DNA of 64,000 nt from Williamsia sp. 1138 (GCF_002095435.2 NZ_MJEJ02000035.1:62001-126000), one strand, 5' to 3'. Positions 8,248-18,263 are shown, counted from the stretch's first letter. Notes: generated by a model not told the origin, from the letters alone. Made by a program: numbers and translations.

Positions 8248-10981
8248 CGAACCCCGCATCCACGTGGACCATGCCGTGCTCGTCGCGCCACCAGGGCACC
8301 CGGTGCTCGCTGCGTTCGTCGCCGCGCCGCAATTCGACCGTCAGTGTGTCGTGGACGCGGATCGGACCGGTCGGCAGTGGACGATCCTGGATCAACGCCG
8401 ACCGAAGTGCCTGCGGTTGGGCCTGCCACGTCGACGCCTCACCCGGCTCCGTGGGCCCACCGGAGTACTCCTCGGTGGCCGTCGGGATGTCCAGCAGGTC
8501 GGCCAATTGCGTCGCCAGGGCAAACCCCGGGGGTGCCACCGCGACCACGACAGCGGGGTCGAGTGCCGCGGCCAGCCAGGGCACGTCCAACACCACGGCG
8601 TCGTCGGCCACCGAGCCCGCGAGGGTGCGCAGCCCGGTCGGGGGCTCGACCCGCCCGAGGTCGATACGCCCGTCCCGGAGCGCCACCGCGAGTGCGGTGT
8701 GGGCGATGGCAGCCACCGACGGGCTGATCGTCCGGCCGGCATCGGCCAGGTGGGCCAGGAACATCAACGCCTGATCGGTGTCCTCGACGTCGGCGGCGCC
8801 CAGAGCCCCGGACAGCTCATCCGCGTGTGGATGATCCAGCGGATCCAAGACACCCGCCATCGTGTCGTCGCTCGGGGCCCGCCAGTGACCCAGCGGCGCC
8901 TCGTCGACCTCCGCGTAGTGGCGAAGCCACCAGGCGGTGTAGCCGTCGCGGTCGGTCAGCAACGCCGCACAGTCCGGCGATTCGGCGAGCAGACTCAGAG
9001 CCTGCGGCCACCGGTCCCGGTCGACGAGGTCGAGGTCACGGACCGCCGAAAAGGTCTGCGGCGGATCGACGATCGTGTCCCACCACCGCGCTTCGTCGGG
9101 AAGGTCATGGTCGGGGCCGGTCGGATACTCCTCGTGGGTGACGGTGAACCCCCACCCGACCCCGAGCGCGCGAAAAGCCTCTGCACCATACGTTTCGACC
9201 CAGTCCGGGTCGACGACGCCGAATGGTGAATCGTCGATCAGCACCGACGCCAGCGGGCTGTTCGGCAGCAGCAGTTCGTCCGCCGGCCGTTCATCGCCGT
9301 CCATCGTGGGTAGCAGAACTTGCCCGAGCCAGGCCGGTACCGATGCGTCCGGCGCGGCGCGGAGCAGACCCAGCACGCTACGGGCGAGGTCATCGCCCTC
9401 CGGGTCGGATTCGAGCTCGCCGCGCAGCGCCGGGTCGGACAGCATCTCCGACACCGACAGTTGCCGGGCGCCCAGGCGTCCGAGCAGCTCATGGGCCGCC
9501 TGCGGGTGGACAGTGGGTAGCCAGGACGGCGCGACCACATCGGTACCGGAGCCGTCGGATTGCGGCGGAGGCAGTACCGCGCCACGTGCACCGGGCATGG
9601 TCCGGCCATCGGTCAACGGCACCGGCAAGGCGCCGAGTTCGTCGACCTGCCCCTGGGCGACCACCGCCAGCTCGGTGTACAGCCTTCCCCACCAACGGGG
9701 TTCGCGGTCGATTCCGGTGAGCCGCGACGCGATGTCCGCCAGGCCGATCTCGGTCACGCCCACCGACCGCAGCCGGGTGACGGCACCGCGGTCGGACAGA
9801 TCGGGGTGGACCAGCGTGGTGATGATCTCGCCCAACAGTTCGGACAGACCGGGGGTCAGGTCGAGGAGCACCTCGGCGCGCTCCGGGATCAGGTCGTCGC
9901 CGCCGGCGCCCGGGAGCCACGGGTGCGATGCCAACTCGGCGACCAGAGCGCTGCGCAGACGCTCATCGGTGCGGCTCGCGGCGAACCCCGGTTCCGGAAC
10001 GAGTATCGTCCGTTGGTCGATGGACAGGGATGCAGCGAAGTCCGCGTATCCGATTGCTGCGGTGGCAATGTCGGCATCGGGATGCAGGCCGCGACGGTCA
10101 GCGGTCAGACGCACGTCGGCGATACAGATCGCCGGGACCGTGAGCTCTACGTCCGTCCTCGTCGGGGCGCGCAGCACGTCGCGCTGCCGGGACACCAGCC
10201 ACTCGCCGGTCATCGGCAGCAGCCAGCGGGCATGGGGAGCCGCGTATTCCAGCCACCTCTGCGACCCCACCGACACCACCGAACCGGCACGCTCCCGGGT
10301 GAACGGGTGATCGGCTATCGAAATGGTTTGCACCGCGGGCAATTCCAGCAACAGCTCGACGGCTTCCGCGGCGAAGTCCCGCATCATCACCTCGGTGTCG
10401 ACATGCGGTTGCAGACGCAGCACCACCTCGGTGTCGAAACCGGCCGCGGGCGCACTGTCGACCGGCCAGGCGAGCCGCAGGGTCGGGACCTGCTCGACCT
10501 CGACCCCGCGCGCCGCCAATTCACGGCGGGTGCGCTCGGCGGAGAACTCGATCGACCCACTGGCCGAACGGATCTGGACGTGACGAGTCACTGCGGCGAC
10601 CGCCGTGAACCCGACCCCGAAGCGCCCCACCAGTCCGGAGCCGGTCTTGTTCGACGAACGCAACGCGGTCAGCGCGGCGGCCCCGCCTGCGTCGAGGGGA
10701 CTTCCGGTGTTCGCGACGTGCAGGTCGCCGCCGTCGAGCCAGACCTGCACCACTCCGGCGACTCCTGCGGCCGTTGCCGCATCGGCGGCATTCGCCACCA
10801 GTTCGGTGAGGAGGCGATCCCGGTACCCGACCGCGACGAGATCGGATTCAGCTGCGACGTCCTCGCGCAGTCGGGTCGGCGAGGTGAGCCAAGATTGCAG
10901 GATCGAATCGCGGATCTCGTTGATCCCGAACGGATCCGGCTCCGATCGGAGTTCGGTTCCTCGATCGGCAGGGTCAGCCAC
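8231..10981 (-). CDS. Large GHKL ATPase, sacsin N-terminal-like
   Basis: This 916-residue soluble protein has an Hsp90/MutL-type nucleotide-binding domain at about 45-190. The N box is LLTELVANAADAATAAG, followed by LHVANTGSPLD (the usual Asp of the DxGxG box is replaced by VANTG) and the glycine lid SGLVGRFGVGFTAVAAV. The remaining 700 residues have no recognised domain and contain many Trp and Asp-rich loops. It matches actinobacterial proteins described as sacsin N-terminal ATP-binding-like. A chaperone or nucleic-acid role is possible but unproven. It overlaps the downstream PAP2 gene, and DUF3027 ends five bases upstream, so the three probably form one operon. Confidence 0.82.
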   Translation of the reverse strand: MADPADRGTELRSEPDPFGINEIRDSILQSWLTSPTRLREDVAAESDLVAVGYRDRLLTELVANAADAATAAGVAGVVQVWLDGGDLHVANTGSPLDAGGAAALTALRSSNKTGSGLVGRFGVGFTAVAAVTRHVQIRSASGSIEFSAERTRRELAARGVEVEQVPTLRLAWPVDSAPAAGFDTEVVLRLQPHVDTEVMMRDFAAEAVELLLELPAVQTISIADHPFTRERAGSVVSVGSQRWLEYAAPHARWLLPMTGEWLVSRQRDVLRAPTRTDVELTVPAICIADVRLTADRRGLHPDADIATAAIGYADFAASLSIDQRTILVPEPGFAASRTDERLRSALVAELASHPWLPGAGGDDLIPERAEVLLDLTPGLSELLGEIITTLVHPDLSDRGAVTRLRSVGVTEIGLADIASRLTGIDREPRWWGRLYTELAVVAQGQVDELGALPVPLTDGRTMPGARGAVLPPPQSDGSGTDVVAPSWLPTVHPQAAHELLGRLGARQLSVSEMLSDPALRGELESDPEGDDLARSVLGLLRAAPDASVPAWLGQVLLPTMDGDERPADELLLPNSPLASVLIDDSPFGVVDPDWVETYGAEAFRALGVGWGFTVTHEEYPTGPDHDLPDEARWWDTIVDPPQTFSAVRDLDLVDRDRWPQALSLLAESPDCAALLTDRDGYTAWWLRHYAEVDEAPLGHWRAPSDDTMAGVLDPLDHPHADELSGALGAADVEDTDQALMFLAHLADAGRTISPSVAAIAHTALAVALRDGRIDLGRVEPPTGLRTLAGSVADDAVVLDVPWLAAALDPAVVVAVAPPGFALATQLADLLDIPTATEEYSGGPTEPGEASTWQAQPQALRSALIQDRPLPTGPIRVHDTLTVELRRGDERSEHRVPWWRDEHGMVHVDAGFDVLGG

Positions 10982-10986
10982 CGGCG

Positions 10987-11778
10987 TCAGGAGTTGGCGT
11001 GGATTTCGACCGCACCGTCGTCATAGGCGTCGTACGCCGGACTACCTGCACCTGACGGAGCCTTCACGTCGGTGTGGGCACCGCAACCGTGATCGGCATG
11101 CACCACCCGCCCGTCCGCGGAGTACTCGTTGGCGCACACCCCGAATGCCGCGCGCAGTGCGCCGACGATCGGGATGTAGAAACCGCAGCTGACACAGTTG
11201 TGGCGAGCGCCTTGCGCCATCGGCGAGTCGGGGCCGTATTCGCCTTCGGCCCAACGCTGTGCGGTGTCGAGACGGGCTTCGCGGGTCATCAGCCGGTCGC
11301 GACCCAAACCCAGTTCGGCGACGACCTGGGTTGCCGGGTCGACGGGATCGACGTCGCCGTTGTCGACGTAGCCCGGTTCCAGGCGGGGGTCGTCGGGCGG
11401 GCTGGCGAGCAGGTCGCCGGGGTGGAGGTCGCCCGGTTTGAGCCGCTCGGCCCACGGCACCCAGTCGGGTGCGGTCAGCGCCTGCGCTCCGGGGAGCAGG
11501 GCGACCTCGTTGACGGTCACGTCGTCGCTGTCGGGACAGCCCGCCAGCACGACGCACCACTGCCATCCCCGGTAACCGGGGACGTCGGCGGCGAAGTAGT
11601 GGGTGACGGTGTAGCTCGCCTCGGTCACCGCGTCGAGATGTTCACCGACCTCGTCACCCTCCGCGTCGATGGCCTCCCGCGCCTGCGAGACGGCCCCGGC
11701 CAGCAACGTTGCCACGCGCTGCTGATCTGCCTGCTCATGATCAGTTGCTGTGTCTGCCTGCTCGGTTACCGCGTTCAC
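10987..11778 (-). CDS. DUF3027 protein with a Cys/His cluster
   Basis: This 263-residue protein is almost the same length as M. tuberculosis Rv0877 and sits in the same context. The N-terminal half has WQWCVVLAGCPDSDDVTVNEVALLPG. The C-terminal half has CVSCGF (195-200), Cys215, His227, His230 and Cys232 in DHGCGAH, which could bind a metal such as zinc (inference). The GTG at 11778 is used. Its GGAGG is unusually close, so a start further in cannot be excluded. It is divergent from the MFS gene and upstream of the GHKL ATPase. Function is unknown. Confidence 0.78.
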   Translation of the reverse strand: MNAVTEQADTATDHEQADQQRVATLLAGAVSQAREAIDAEGDEVGEHLDAVTEASYTVTHYFAADVPGYRGWQWCVVLAGCPDSDDVTVNEVALLPGAQALTAPDWVPWAERLKPGDLHPGDLLASPPDDPRLEPGYVDNGDVDPVDPATQVVAELGLGRDRLMTREARLDTAQRWAEGEYGPDSPMAQGARHNCVSCGFYIPIVGALRAAFGVCANEYSADGRVVHADHGCGAHTDVKAPSGAGSPAYDAYDDGAVEIHANS

Positions 11779-11853
11779 CCCTCCAGTGTGCCGTATCGCA
11801 ACTCGCCGCAGGTGCCCGAGGGTTGGTCGGCCAACCGGAGATAGGGAACAATC

Positions 11854-13713
11854 GTGGAAGTGAACCGAGGAAATGCACCACGCGACCCGAGGCAGCCTCC
11901 TCGCCCGTCGCCCGGCGCGCACCCGGGAGCAGCAAACTATCCGGTCGACGGCGCTGCCGGGCCGAGGCCACCGCGCCAGGGCCCCCCGCCGCCTCGGCAG
12001 CGACCGCCTGGGCCACCCCCCGCCGGGCCCCCGCCGACCGGCAACCCTCCGACCGCGGCCTATCCCCCGCCGGGTGCAACCCGCCACGAGACCCGGCAGC
12101 AGACCTCACACAACCCGCATCTGCCGCCGCTCGACGAGACCGACTACCACCGCGACGACAACCAGCGCGCCATGCCTCGCAAGCTCACGGTCACGCGCGT
12201 GGCCGCTCTGCGGGGGCGTGAACTGACGTCCAAGGGCATCGGCAAGATCCACCAGGCCGCCACGGCCGACGGCGCCGACCGCTCGGGTCTGACCGCGCTG
12301 ACCTACCCGACCGTCGTCAACTTCGCCGTCGATGCCGCCATGACCATCGCCCTGGCGAACACGCTGTTCTTCGCCGCGGCGAGCGCCGAGTCCAAGGGCA
12401 AGGTCGGCCTCTACCTGCTGCTGACGATCGCGCCGTTCGCGATCATCGCGCCGTTGATCGGGCCGATGCTCGACAAGCTGCAACGCGGCAGACGTATCGC
12501 GATGGCCGGGACGTTCGCCGGCCGCACGCTGCTGGCCGTGTTGATCATGGCCAACTGCGGATGGGATTCCGCAGCCGGCCAGCTGACCTACGACCCCTGG
12601 GTGCTGTATCCCTGCGCTCTCGGAATGCTGGTGCTGTCCAAGTCCTTTGGTGTCCTGAAGTCCGCTGTCACGCCCCGTGTCCTGCCCCCGTCCATCGACC
12701 TGGTGCGGGTGAACTCTCGGCTGACCACCTTCGGACTGGTCGGCGGAACCATCATCGGCGGCGGCGTGGCAGCGCTGTGTGAGGTCTTGCTCGGCAAGGT
12801 GCTGCCGCTGCATCTCCCGGGAGCGATGGTGTGGTTGGCCATCATCACCGTCGTCGGCGCCGTCCTGTGTATGCGGATCCCGTCGTGGGTGGAGGTCACT
12901 GCCGGGGAGGTCCCGACCACACTCACCTACCACGGTGAACCCGCCCGCGACCCGCTGTACCGGCCCGATTCCGGTCCTGCGGCGACCGAGCCGCCCGGTG
13001 AGAAGCAGTCGCCGGTCAAGGCGCTCGCGGCGAGCATGCGTCAACCCCTGGGGCGCAACGTCCTGGTGGGCTTGTGGGGCAACGGCACCATCCGCATCCT
13101 CACCGGGTTCCTGACCCTGTTCATCGCGTTCTACGCCAAGTCGCAGCAGGGCGGGGGCAGCGGATGGGCGCAGGTCGCGATGCTGGGCGCCGTCGGAGCC
13201 GCGGCCGGTATCGGCAACTTCATCGGCAACGCGACCGGCACCCGCCTTGAGCTGAAGAACCCCCAGAACATCATCGTCATCGTCACCGGGGCCTGCATGG
13301 TCGTCGCGGCGGTGGCCGCCATATTCAGCAACCTGCTGCTGATCGCCATCGCGGCACTGATCGCCTCGGGCACCAGCGCGATCGGCAAGGTGTGCCTCGA
13401 TTCATCGATCCAGGATGATCTGCCCGACGAGTCCCGGGCCTCTGCCTTCGGTCGCTCCGAAACCGTGCTGCAGATGAGTTGGGTGTTCGGGGCATCGCTC
13501 GGCGTCCTGCTGCCGCCCAACCTCACCATCGGCTTCGGTGTGGTCGCGGGACTGCTGGCACTCGGATTCATCCAGACCTTCGTCACCAACCGAGGGTCGA
13601 CACTCGTCCCCGGCTTCGGCGGCAAACGACCAGACATGACAATGCCGACCGGCGCGATCCACATCGATCCGAAAACCCGCGAGGCCTGGAACAAAGGTGC
13701 ACACGGCGCATGA
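11854..13713 (+). CDS. MFS-type membrane protein with proline-rich N-terminus
   Basis: The 619-residue protein has about 100 N-terminal residues rich in Pro, Gly and Arg, probably cytoplasmic and disordered. About 12 hydrophobic segments typical of the major facilitator superfamily follow. GPMLDKLQRGRRIAMAGT is the conserved loop 2-3 motif. The substrate is unknown. It corresponds by context and layout to mycobacterial Rv0876c. The start is the GTG at 11854. Its stop overlaps the ATG of the DUF2771 gene (ATGA), so the two are co-translated. Confidence 0.82.
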   Translation: MEVNRGNAPRDPRQPPRPSPGAHPGAANYPVDGAAGPRPPRQGPPPPRQRPPGPPPAGPPPTGNPPTAAYPPPGATRHETRQQTSHNPHLPPLDETDYHRDDNQRAMPRKLTVTRVAALRGRELTSKGIGKIHQAATADGADRSGLTALTYPTVVNFAVDAAMTIALANTLFFAAASAESKGKVGLYLLLTIAPFAIIAPLIGPMLDKLQRGRRIAMAGTFAGRTLLAVLIMANCGWDSAAGQLTYDPWVLYPCALGMLVLSKSFGVLKSAVTPRVLPPSIDLVRVNSRLTTFGLVGGTIIGGGVAALCEVLLGKVLPLHLPGAMVWLAIITVVGAVLCMRIPSWVEVTAGEVPTTLTYHGEPARDPLYRPDSGPAATEPPGEKQSPVKALAASMRQPLGRNVLVGLWGNGTIRILTGFLTLFIAFYAKSQQGGGSGWAQVAMLGAVGAAAGIGNFIGNATGTRLELKNPQNIIVIVTGACMVVAAVAAIFSNLLLIAIAALIASGTSAIGKVCLDSSIQDDLPDESRASAFGRSETVLQMSWVFGASLGVLLPPNLTIGFGVVAGLLALGFIQTFVTNRGSTLVPGFGGKRPDMTMPTGAIHIDPKTREAWNKGAHGA

Positions 13714-14243
13714 GATTGTCCTCGGGCGAAAAGAAGTTCTTCGCCATCTTCTCGATCGTCGCTGTCCTCTTCGTCGCCGTCGTCGCCAGTTCCGTGGCGG
13801 TGCTGGCGTCCGGACACGAGGCCGACGACACCCCGTACGTGCAGGTGGCCAGCGGAGACAAGCTCGTCCGGGTGGAGCCGCTCAAGTACTGCAGCATCGA
13901 CCTGCAGAACTGCAACCAGGAGGCGCTCGACCCGCCGGCACGAGTTCCGGTGAAGGTCGGAGACACCGTGATGCTGTCCCTGTCGGCAGAGCTGGCGGTC
14001 GGTCCGTGGACCCTGGTGGTGCAGTACCTCACCGCCGAGGGTTCGGACATCGGCGACGAGGTCTTCTACCCCAGTGATTCGGCACGAACGATCACGCTCG
14101 ACTCGACCCGCGACCGGATCCTGGCCGCCATCGAGATCAAGCAACCCTCACAGGTCGAGGACGAGTTCGGCTTCGTACCCCGCGGGATCTGGGGTATCGA
14201 CACCCTTCCCGACGGCGTCGAGGTGCCCGCGCCGGATCAGTAA
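13710..14243 (+). CDS. DUF2771 membrane-anchored exported protein
   Basis: This 177-residue protein has one N-terminal hydrophobic segment (about 9-32, FFAIFSIVAVLFVAVVASS). The rest is an extracytoplasmic beta-rich domain that includes a cysteine pair in YCSIDLQNC. It matches the DUF2771 family, found beside the same MFS gene in mycobacteria (Rv0875c context). The ATG at 13710 overlaps the MFS stop codon, which sets the start. It may be a periplasmic partner of the MFS protein (inference from coupling). Confidence 0.8.
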   Translation: MRLSSGEKKFFAIFSIVAVLFVAVVASSVAVLASGHEADDTPYVQVASGDKLVRVEPLKYCSIDLQNCNQEALDPPARVPVKVGDTVMLSLSAELAVGPWTLVVQYLTAEGSDIGDEVFYPSDSARTITLDSTRDRILAAIEIKQPSQVEDEFGFVPRGIWGIDTLPDGVEVPAPDQ

Positions 14244-14262
14244 CACCCGGGAGAACCGGAAA

Positions 14263-14313
14263 TGGTGGGTTGTGGCGCGCGTGACCAGGGGAAACGCTCG
14301 CCAGAACCCACCA
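14263..14313. repeat. Dispersed intergenic palindrome, copy B (inverted)
   Basis: The outer arms are TGGTGGGTT (14263-14271) and AACCCACCA (14305-14313). Read on the minus strand, the core is TGGCGAGCG, then CTGGTCACG, then CGCCA. This aligns with the core of the other copies, so this one is inserted in the opposite orientation. It lies between the convergent DUF2771 and cold-shock genes. Confidence 0.7.
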
Positions 14314-14330
14314 AAATCGGAGGTCGGGGG

Positions 14331-14747
14331 TTAGTTCTCGAGCTCTCGGGCCACGGCCCGCACGACCTCGGAGACCATCTGCGCCGTCTTGCGGTCGGGG
14401 TAACGTCCCTTGCGCAGGTCCGGCTGCACCTTGGCCTCGAGCAGCGTGACGAGGTCGGCGATCATGCCGTGCAGCTCGTCGGTCGTGTGCTTCTTCGGCT
14501 GATCCTTGCGAGCGGCCTCGCGCGTGTTCTTGGCGACGCTCGGGGCCGGATCGAGCACCTTCACCGACAACGCCTGCGGACCGCGACGACCCGCGGCCAT
14601 CCCGAACTCGACCTTCTGGCCGGGTTTGAGAGCCTCGATCCCATCGGGGAGCGCGGACGAACGCACGTAGACGTCTTCGCCCTCATCTTGCGAGAGAAAG
14701 CCGAAGCCCTTCTCCGCGTCGTACCACTTCACCTTGCCGCTGGGCAC
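14331..14747 (-). CDS. cspB: Cold-shock domain protein, CspB-type with C-terminal extension
   Basis: An OB-fold cold-shock domain fills residues 1-65. It has RNP1-like [17 protein letters not shown] and RNP2-like DVYVRSSAL, and should bind single-stranded RNA or DNA. A 70-residue extension ([42 protein letters not shown]) is typical of the long actinobacterial form, equivalent to Rv0871. The GTG at 14747 (MPSGKVKW) was chosen by family start. GAGGG lies 8 bases upstream. It is 138 residues long. Confidence 0.88.
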   Translation of the reverse strand: MPSGKVKWYDAEKGFGFLSQDEGEDVYVRSSALPDGIEALKPGQKVEFGMAAGRRGPQALSVKVLDPAPSVAKNTREAARKDQPKKHTTDELHGMIADLVTLLEAKVQPDLRKGRYPDRKTAQMVSEVVRAVARELEN

Positions 14748-14904
14748 TGTGCTCACCCTCATCTGCTCGTCATCAAACAAAACGAAAGCGCCCGCTGTGA
14801 CGGTAGGTCCAGCCAGACGCGTGTGGAGTCAGTCTAGCCCCTGGCCCCCGCGCGCAGCACAGGGGTTTTACCCGGCCCCGGTGGCCTGCACTACCGTTGG
14901 CCTC

Positions 14905-15150
14905 ATGCGTAAAACCGACGGCAACCTGCTCTTGCGGGTGGCACTGGGGCTCTTCGCGATCGGGCTCATCGCGCTGGCCGCACTCTTCCTCACGCCGCCG
15001 ATCACCGGTGAGACCGCACCACTGTTCGTCTACCTACTGACGATGTGCGCGCCGCTCGGATTTTTATTCGGGCTGATTTTTGCCCTGCGATCAGGCCGAC
15101 GGCAGCGAGCCGAGCAGCGCAACCCGACCGGCGACACCGGGGCGAACTAG
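14905..15150 (+). CDS. Small membrane protein, two TM segments
   Basis: This 81-residue protein has two predicted membrane segments (about 9-28 and 41-60) and a basic C-terminal tail RSGRRQRAEQ. The start is the ATG at 14905, in the context GGCCTCATGCG. It ends 13 bases before the flavin reductase gene and may be co-transcribed with it and moaA. A similar small membrane gene follows the cold-shock gene in mycobacteria. Function is unknown. Confidence 0.65.
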   Translation: MRKTDGNLLLRVALGLFAIGLIALAALFLTPPITGETAPLFVYLLTMCAPLGFLFGLIFALRSGRRQRAEQRNPTGDTGAN

Positions 15151-15163
15151 GCTGGTCGGTGAC

Positions 15164-15691
15164 ATGACGACACCAATCGACGGAGCCCTGACGCCGACCA
15201 GCGATGGATCGGCCTTACGGCGCGCCTACAGCTGTTTCCCGACCGGTGTGGTGGCGGTCTGCCACCAATCCGGCGATCAATCGATCGGCCTGGCCGCCAG
15301 CTCATTTGCGACGGTCTCACTCGACCCGCCGTTGGTGTCGCTCTGCGTGCAGAACGAGTCGACCACGTGGCCGAAACTCCGTATCGCGCCGGTCCTCGGG
15401 GTGTCGGTCTTCGCCCACGATCAGGACGCCGAGTGCAAGCAGCTCGCCGGAGCCGCCGATCGCCGTTTCACCGGGCTCGATCTCGAGACCACCGAGGACG
15501 GGGCACTGTTCATCGGCGGGGCCGTCGCCCAGCTCTCCTGCACCATCTACAACGAGATCCCCGCAGGAGACCACAGCCTGGTGTTGCTCAAGGTCAATGC
15601 CCTGCGCGCCGACCCGGTCCACGAACCGCTGGTCTTTCACGCGAGCACTTTCCGCGCCCTGGAACGGAAAAAGGCGTCAACTCCGCAGTAG
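15164..15691 (+). CDS. Flavin reductase-like FMN-binding protein
   Basis: This 175-residue single-domain protein belongs to the flavin reductase/DIM6-NTAB fold. Family blocks are RRAYSCFPTGVVAVC, GLAASSFATVSLDPPLVSLCVQ and the CTIYNEIPAGDHSLVLLKV segment with its conserved GDH. These enzymes reduce FMN or FAD with NAD(P)H, often to supply a monooxygenase; none is adjacent here. The ATG at 15164 is preferred because the family begins near this point. It sits directly upstream of moaA. Confidence 0.82.
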   Translation: MTTPIDGALTPTSDGSALRRAYSCFPTGVVAVCHQSGDQSIGLAASSFATVSLDPPLVSLCVQNESTTWPKLRIAPVLGVSVFAHDQDAECKQLAGAADRRFTGLDLETTEDGALFIGGAVAQLSCTIYNEIPAGDHSLVLLKVNALRADPVHEPLVFHASTFRALERKKASTPQ

Positions 15692-15791
15692 CGGCCCGAG
15701 AGGTCGACGACGTCCGCACGTGCGGATACTGCCGTGGCCCTCACCCCCGTCGGCCCGACCACCAGTCGGCACAAACCGTACGCTGGGACCT

Positions 15792-16883
15792 GTGACTGTC
15801 ATCGCTCTCGGCATGCCGAGCGGCTTGTCCGCGCAGAAGCCCGTTCCGCGCGACGCCGCCATGCCCACCAGCGGACCCATGGTCGACACCTTCGGGCGGG
15901 CTGTTCGCGATCTGCGCGTTTCGGTCACCGACCGCTGCAACCTGCGCTGTACCTACTGCATGCCCGCGGAGGGACTCGATTGGCTTGCGCGGGAGAAGGT
16001 TCTGACCGCCGGGGAAATCGTTCGGGCGGTCTCGATCGGCGTGCGACATCTCGGCGTCGAAGCGGTGCGCTTCACCGGCGGTGAACCGTTGCTACGGAAA
16101 GACCTGCCCGACATCATCGAGGCCGTTGCGGCCCTGGACCCACGACCCGAGATCGCGCTGACCACCAACGGCCTGGGCCTGAAGCATCAGGCCCAGCGAC
16201 TGGCCGACGCCGGACTGAACCGGGTGAACGTCTCGCTCGACACGGTCGATGCGGCCCGGTTCGCCGCGATCACGCGTCGCGACCGGCTACCCGACGTACT
16301 CGCCGGACTGGATGCCGCGGCCACGGCCGGCCTGCTCCCGGTCAAGGTGAACGCGGTCCTCGATACCGAACACGGCCTCGACGACGCCGCCGCGCTGCTC
16401 CGGATGTGCCTGGACCGCGGCTACGAACTACGCATCATCGAGCAGATGCCGCTCGACGCCGAGCATCACTGGTCTCGCACCACCATGATCACCGCGGACC
16501 AGATCCTGGAGCGGCTGCAGCGGGACTTCGATCTGCGCCCCGATGCCGCACCACGAGGCGCAGCGCCTGCCCAGCGCTGGACCGTCGAGGGATACCTCGG
16601 TGCCGACGGGAAGCCGGCGCGCGTCGGCGTGATCGCATCGGTCACCCGGCCATTCTGTGGCGACTGCGACCGCACTCGGCTGACCGCAGACGGGCAGCTA
16701 CGCAACTGCCTTTTCGCGAGCGACGAGACCGACCTGGCGGATTTGCTGAAGTCAACTTCGTCTTCAGACGAAGAAATCGCTCTGCGCTGGCGGCAGTCCA
16801 CATGGGGCAAACTCCCCGGCCACGGCGTCAACGAACCCGGCTTTCTGCAGCCTTCCCGGCCCATGTCGGCGATCGGCGGCTGA
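15792..16883 (+). CDS. moaA: GTP 3',8-cyclase MoaA
   Basis: This radical-SAM enzyme converts GTP to 3',8-cyclo-GTP, the first step of molybdopterin synthesis. The N-terminal SAM cluster motif is DRCNLRCTYCM with Cys49, Cys53 and Cys56. The second cluster uses Cys289, Cys292 and Cys306 in RPFCGDCDRTRLTADGQLRNC. FTGGEPLLRKD is the SAM-binding motif. The protein ends in Gly-Gly as usual. The GTG at 15792 gives 363 residues, close to mycobacterial MoaA2. moaD starts one base after its stop codon. Confidence 0.93.
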   Translation: MTVIALGMPSGLSAQKPVPRDAAMPTSGPMVDTFGRAVRDLRVSVTDRCNLRCTYCMPAEGLDWLAREKVLTAGEIVRAVSIGVRHLGVEAVRFTGGEPLLRKDLPDIIEAVAALDPRPEIALTTNGLGLKHQAQRLADAGLNRVNVSLDTVDAARFAAITRRDRLPDVLAGLDAAATAGLLPVKVNAVLDTEHGLDDAAALLRMCLDRGYELRIIEQMPLDAEHHWSRTTMITADQILERLQRDFDLRPDAAPRGAAPAQRWTVEGYLGADGKPARVGVIASVTRPFCGDCDRTRLTADGQLRNCLFASDETDLADLLKSTSSSDEEIALRWRQSTWGKLPGHGVNEPGFLQPSRPMSAIGG

Positions 16884-16884
16884 G

Positions 16885-17133
16885 GTGGAGATCTGCGTTC
16901 GATTCTTCGCCGCGGCCCAAGCTGCCGCGGGCACGGATCAGACTGTGGTGAAACTCACTGACAAAGCCACACTTGCCGATCTGGAAAATGTGTTGGGTCA
17001 ACAGAATCCAGAATTGGCCAACGTACTGAACCGATGCTCATATCTGCATGAGTCGATTGCCATTCGCGACCGCTCGCGAGTGCTGTCGAGCGGCGACACG
17101 GTGGACGTGCTCCCACCCTTCGCGGGCGGCTGA
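16885..17133 (+). CDS. moaD: Molybdopterin synthase small subunit MoaD
   Basis: This is an 82-residue ubiquitin-fold sulfur carrier. It ends in PPFAGG, whose terminal Gly-Gly is adenylated and thiocarboxylated before sulfur transfer in MoaE. The DTVDVLPPFAGG ending and FFAAAQAAAG opening are characteristic. The GTG start follows the moaA stop by one base, so the genes are co-translated. Its partner moaE lies about 2.1 kb away on the other strand. Confidence 0.9.
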   Translation: MEICVRFFAAAQAAAGTDQTVVKLTDKATLADLENVLGQQNPELANVLNRCSYLHESIAIRDRSRVLSSGDTVDVLPPFAGG

Positions 17134-17202
17134 GACCACCGATCGGGAGCCGGCAATCGGGTCGATCGACCCACAACGCCGCCTCATTCCTTCGGATGAC
17201 AC

Positions 17203-17218
17203 AGTGACCTTCATCACA
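17203..17218. promoter_or_regulatory. Predicted CRP/GlxR-type cAMP-receptor operator upstream of rpfA
   Basis: AGTGACCTTCATCACA carries an exact GTGA-N6-TCAC core and matches the mycobacterial CRP consensus TGTGA-N6-TCACA at all positions but the first. It is 420 bases before the rpfA ATG, ahead of a long leader. In M. tuberculosis rpfA is an established CRP (Rv3676) target, which supports the call. Confidence 0.72.
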
Positions 17219-17220
17219 TA

Positions 17221-17252
17221 ACGGTACGGTCACGGTACGGACACGGGACGAC
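17221..17252. repeat. Three imperfect 11-bp tandem repeats
   Basis: ACGGTACGGTC, ACGGTACGGAC and ACGGGACGAC follow each other directly, three bases after the CRP site. The periodicity of one helical turn suggests a multimeric regulator site or promoter architecture for rpfA. No known regulator is recognised. Confidence 0.5.
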
Positions 17253-17504
17253 AGTCATAGCGATGAGCAGCGCGAATACGAAATGAACGCGAAATGGCCT
17301 CCCGACACGTCAAACACCTCACCTCACAAAGATGTGTGTCGACCCGAATTAACACGTACCGTCTGACTCGGTTGATCTGATCGACCGCAACGCAATTGAA
17401 TATTCCCGGCTCGCCGCGCCCAACCTCGTCCCGCGAACCGAGAACACAACAAACGCAATTCAGGGACGAGGGCGGGGGACCCAAACATCTCCTGGAGATC
17501 ACCG

Positions 17505-18246
<742 letters not shown>

Positions 18247-18263
18247 TCACGGAGACCCAGACG

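Noticed and set aside
9560-11026. A 488-codon plus-strand frame antisense to the GHKL ATPase.
   Set aside because: The composition (Arg, Gly, Gln, His rich) and lack of motifs mark it as a shadow; the minus-strand frame has the N box and glycine lid.
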